A DNA stretch of 16,006 nucleotides from DATJZH01 sp035499215 (GTDB lineage Bacteria > Actinomycetota > Actinomycetes > Streptosporangiales > Streptosporangiaceae): the NCBI GenBank assembly GCA_035499215.1, contig DATJZH010000159.1, positions 1 through 16,006 on the forward strand, in the 5' to 3' direction. Below the pieces are notes generated by a model that was given only the letters and a program-made list of their open reading frames with translations, had not been told where the DNA came from and did no database searches. A program made the translations under genes and the position numbers. Below, piece by piece: positions 14,586 to 16,006 of this stretch (within the stretch, counting starts at the first letter, position 1; each line of letters opens with the position of its first letter).

Positions 14586-15203
14586 TCAGCCCCGATCCTG
14601 GTTGCTGCCCGACCCGCGGCCTGCGGCCGCCAGCCCCGGCCGGCCGGCCATGGCCGCGGCACCGGCGTTGAGTTCCCCGATCGTCACCGCGCCCACGATG
14701 TGGCGGACGATGCGGTGCTGTCTGTTCAGGATGAAGGTCTGCGGGAGTGCCAGCACGCCGTAAGACGTAGTCGTGGACGCGGGATAGGGATCGGAGCCCA
14801 CCGGATAGCGCACCCCGGCGGTTCGCAGGAAGCGGAGGGCCGGCTTGGCCTGGTCGTTGGAGTCGACGCCGATGATGAGCAGCTTGCCGTCATGGCTGGC
14901 ATAGAACCGCGCGAGCAGCGGCGTCTCGCGCTGGCACGGGGCGCACCAGGACGCGAAGAAATTGATGATGAGCGGTCGTCCGGCAAAGCTGGCGAGCGAG
15001 ATCCTGGCGCCCGGATGGCCCAGTTCCGCCAGCGTGAAGTTCTTCGCCGGGACCGTCGGAGGTGACGGCGAATGCGAGGAGCCCGCGCTCGTCACGGCCG
15101 CAACCGCCACGATTGCGCCGATGGCTGCGACAGTCGCGGACACGATCATGGCGGGCCGGCTGAGAGTCCGCAGCCGGCCCGGCCCGAGCCCTCGCTGGCT
15201 CAT
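14586..15203 (-). CDS. TlpA/ResA-like membrane-anchored thioredoxin
   Basis: Extracytoplasmic thiol-disulfide oxidoreductase of 205 residues. A basic start (MSQRGLGPGRLRTLSRP) precedes one membrane helix (about 19-40), then a Ser/Pro linker and a TlpA-type fold with NFTLAELG (55-62), active site Trp86-Cys87-Ala-Pro-Cys90 (FFASWCAPC), GVDSNDQ (112-118) and cis-Pro154 in ALPQTFILN. It lacks a lipobox cysteine, unlike its paralogue at 9212-9760, with which it shares most of the FTL..L.HP..RISLAS stretch. The start ATG 15203 has AGGAGG eight bases upstream. It is probably first in the assembly operon, 287 bp after the response regulator stop. Expected partners are SCO, CtaG or cytochrome substrates. 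Confidence 0.88.
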   Translation of the reverse strand: MSQRGLGPGRLRTLSRPAMIVSATVAAIGAIVAVAAVTSAGSSHSPSPPTVPAKNFTLAELGHPGARISLASFAGRPLIINFFASWCAPCQRETPLLARFYASHDGKLLIIGVDSNDQAKPALRFLRTAGVRYPVGSDPYPASTTTSYGVLALPQTFILNRQHRIVRHIVGAVTIGELNAGAAAMAGRPGLAAAGRGSGSNQDRG

Positions 15204-15490
15204 TGCCTCTGCCTCCTGCTCGGCGGCCGCCCGAGCTCCGCCTGATAGCCTCGTCCGTCGCGGTGTGCTGCGCTGCCCTCTCTGGCGGCGCAGCTGCGGC
15301 CAGCCTGAGGCGCTCCCGGTCGGCGCCGACGGTCACGCGGTCAGCCCGCGGCGTTCTGAGCTTATGCGAGCAGGCTGGCTCGGCCCGCCCGCCGGCCATG
15401 GGCGGGGTCGGCGCGTCCTGTGCCGTGACCGGCATTGTCGGCGGCATTACCTCCGGCGGGTCCAGCGGCCGCTGCCGGGTGCCGACCTCG
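15204..15490. other. 287-bp gap without a supported gene
   Basis: The gap lies between the response regulator stop and the TlpA-like start. Frames cross it on both strands, and on the minus strand an ATG follows GGAGGTA near 15450. The translation is Arg/Ala/Pro-rich without motifs, and the frame would run through the whole thioredoxin gene, so no gene is called. It probably holds the promoter of the assembly operon, but I see no clear -35/-10 pair. Confidence 0.5.
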
Positions 15491-16006
15491 TCAGAAGGTG
15501 AGCTGGTAACCCTCACCACGCACCGTCTTAATCAGGTCAAACCCGAGCTTCGACCGCAAGCGGCCGATGCAGACGTCGACGACGTTCGAGCCCGGGCCGA
15601 AGTCCAGCCCCCAGACCGAGGCCAGCAGCTGTTCCTTGGGCACTGACCGGCCGCCGTGTTCCATCAGCTCACGGAGCAGGAGGAACTCCAGCCGGGTGAG
15701 CGCCACCGGTCCCCGGCCGCTGTCAGCAACGAGCCGGCCGACATCCAGGACGAGATCCCCGGTCCGCACCGGCTCGCCGTGGAAGCGGGCGTCGCGGAGC
15801 CCGATCACGTCACTGCGCTGGCTGGCGCCGCTGGGGCTGGCGCCGTGCTGGCTGGCGCCGCTGGGGCTGGCGCCGAGCGGGGCGGAGTCGTGCTGGCTGG
15901 CATCGCGGAGCCGGGCGCGGACCCTGGCAATGAGCTCGGCCAGCGAGAAGGGCTTGGTCACGTAGTCCTGAGCGCCAAGTTCCAGGCACTCCACCTTGGT
16001 CGTGAC
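15491..16006 (-). CDS. OmpR/PhoB-family response regulator, 5'-truncated by window edge
   Basis: Transcription factor of a two-component system. The 171 visible residues hold the end of the receiver domain, with the conserved Lys18 in DYVTKPFSLAELIARVRA, a linker (about 35-66) rich in GASPS and GASQ repeats, and a complete winged-helix DNA-binding domain (about 75-171). That domain includes LTRLEFLLLRELMEHGG, a VPKEQLLASVWG stretch and a VDVCIGRLRSKLG recognition helix ending GEGYQLTF. The phosphorylated Asp and the start lie beyond 16006. No histidine kinase gene is seen downstream, so a partner, if adjacent, must be upstream. It points the same way as the copper/thiol genes after a 287-bp gap and could control them, though no binding site is identified. 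Confidence 0.93.
   Translation of the reverse strand, partial: VTTKVECLELGAQDYVTKPFSLAELIARVRARLRDASQHDSAPLGASPSGASQHGASPSGASQRSDVIGLRDARFHGEPVRTGDLVLDVGRLVADSGRGPVALTRLEFLLLRELMEHGGRSVPKEQLLASVWGLDFGPGSNVVDVCIGRLRSKLGFDLIKTVRGEGYQLTF
15818..15875 (-). repeat. 30-bp direct repeat in response regulator linker
   Basis: A 28-bp sequence at 15818-15845 recurs exactly at 15848-15875 (period 30 bp). On the minus strand it encodes two GASPSGASQ-type decapeptides between the receiver and DNA-binding domains. The repeat keeps frame and would change linker length by ten residues per copy. Confidence 0.88.

Noticed and set aside
14890..15519. Minus-strand frame filling the gap before the TlpA-like gene
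   Set aside because: It runs through the thioredoxin gene in another frame and lacks motifs. The GGAGGTA before an internal ATG is too close to that ATG to be convincing.

Overview
The window is very GC-rich, with third codon positions almost all G or C, GTG starts, lipoproteins and an OmpR-type regulator. This fits a chromosomal segment of a high-GC actinomycete. The genus cannot be read from the sequence, and I see no rRNA, tRNA, insertion sequence, phage gene or CRISPR array. Nearly all of it is coding.

Left part (1-4739). A 3'-truncated arginine deiminase gene on the minus strand lies divergent from a DapE-like M20 desuccinylase gene, which may be read from a leaderless transcript. Convergent to dapE is a membrane-anchored HtrA-type serine protease with a long Gly/Pro/Gln hexapeptide-repeat head and a C-terminal PDZ domain. 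A 288-bp AT-richer divergent control region separates it from a small four-helix membrane protein. The tail of that gene overlaps a convergent polysaccharide deacetylase gene by 41 bp.

Middle part (4699-9178), probable cell-surface sugar or glycolipid genes. The NodB-fold deacetylase (minus) is divergent from a plus-strand run: a DegT/StrS-type sugar aminotransferase, an extended-SDR nucleotide-sugar epimerase/dehydratase, a 15-bp tandem-repeat segment with a small open frame of VPG pentapeptides, and an MGDG-synthase/MurG-like glycosyltransferase. Together these could make an amino- or deoxy-sugar and attach it to a lipid or wall acceptor. The product is unknown.

Right part (9212-16006), a minus-strand run for copper/cytochrome oxidase assembly and extracytoplasmic thiol chemistry. 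In transcription order it holds an OmpR-family response regulator (truncated by the window end), a 287-bp gap, a membrane-anchored TlpA-like thioredoxin, an unknown one-helix membrane protein, a polytopic membrane domain fused to a SCO1/SenC copper chaperone, an unknown lipoprotein, CtaG, and a second, lipoprotein TlpA-like thioredoxin. Tight spacing and a stop/start overlap support an operon from about 15203 to 9212.

Four loci carry in-frame tandem repeats of 15, 18 or 30 bp in linkers or heads of otherwise ordinary proteins. The best candidates for something undescribed are the SCO fusion with its coupled unknown lipoprotein inside a two-TlpA operon, and the VPG-repeat frame between the sugar epimerase and the glycosyltransferase.
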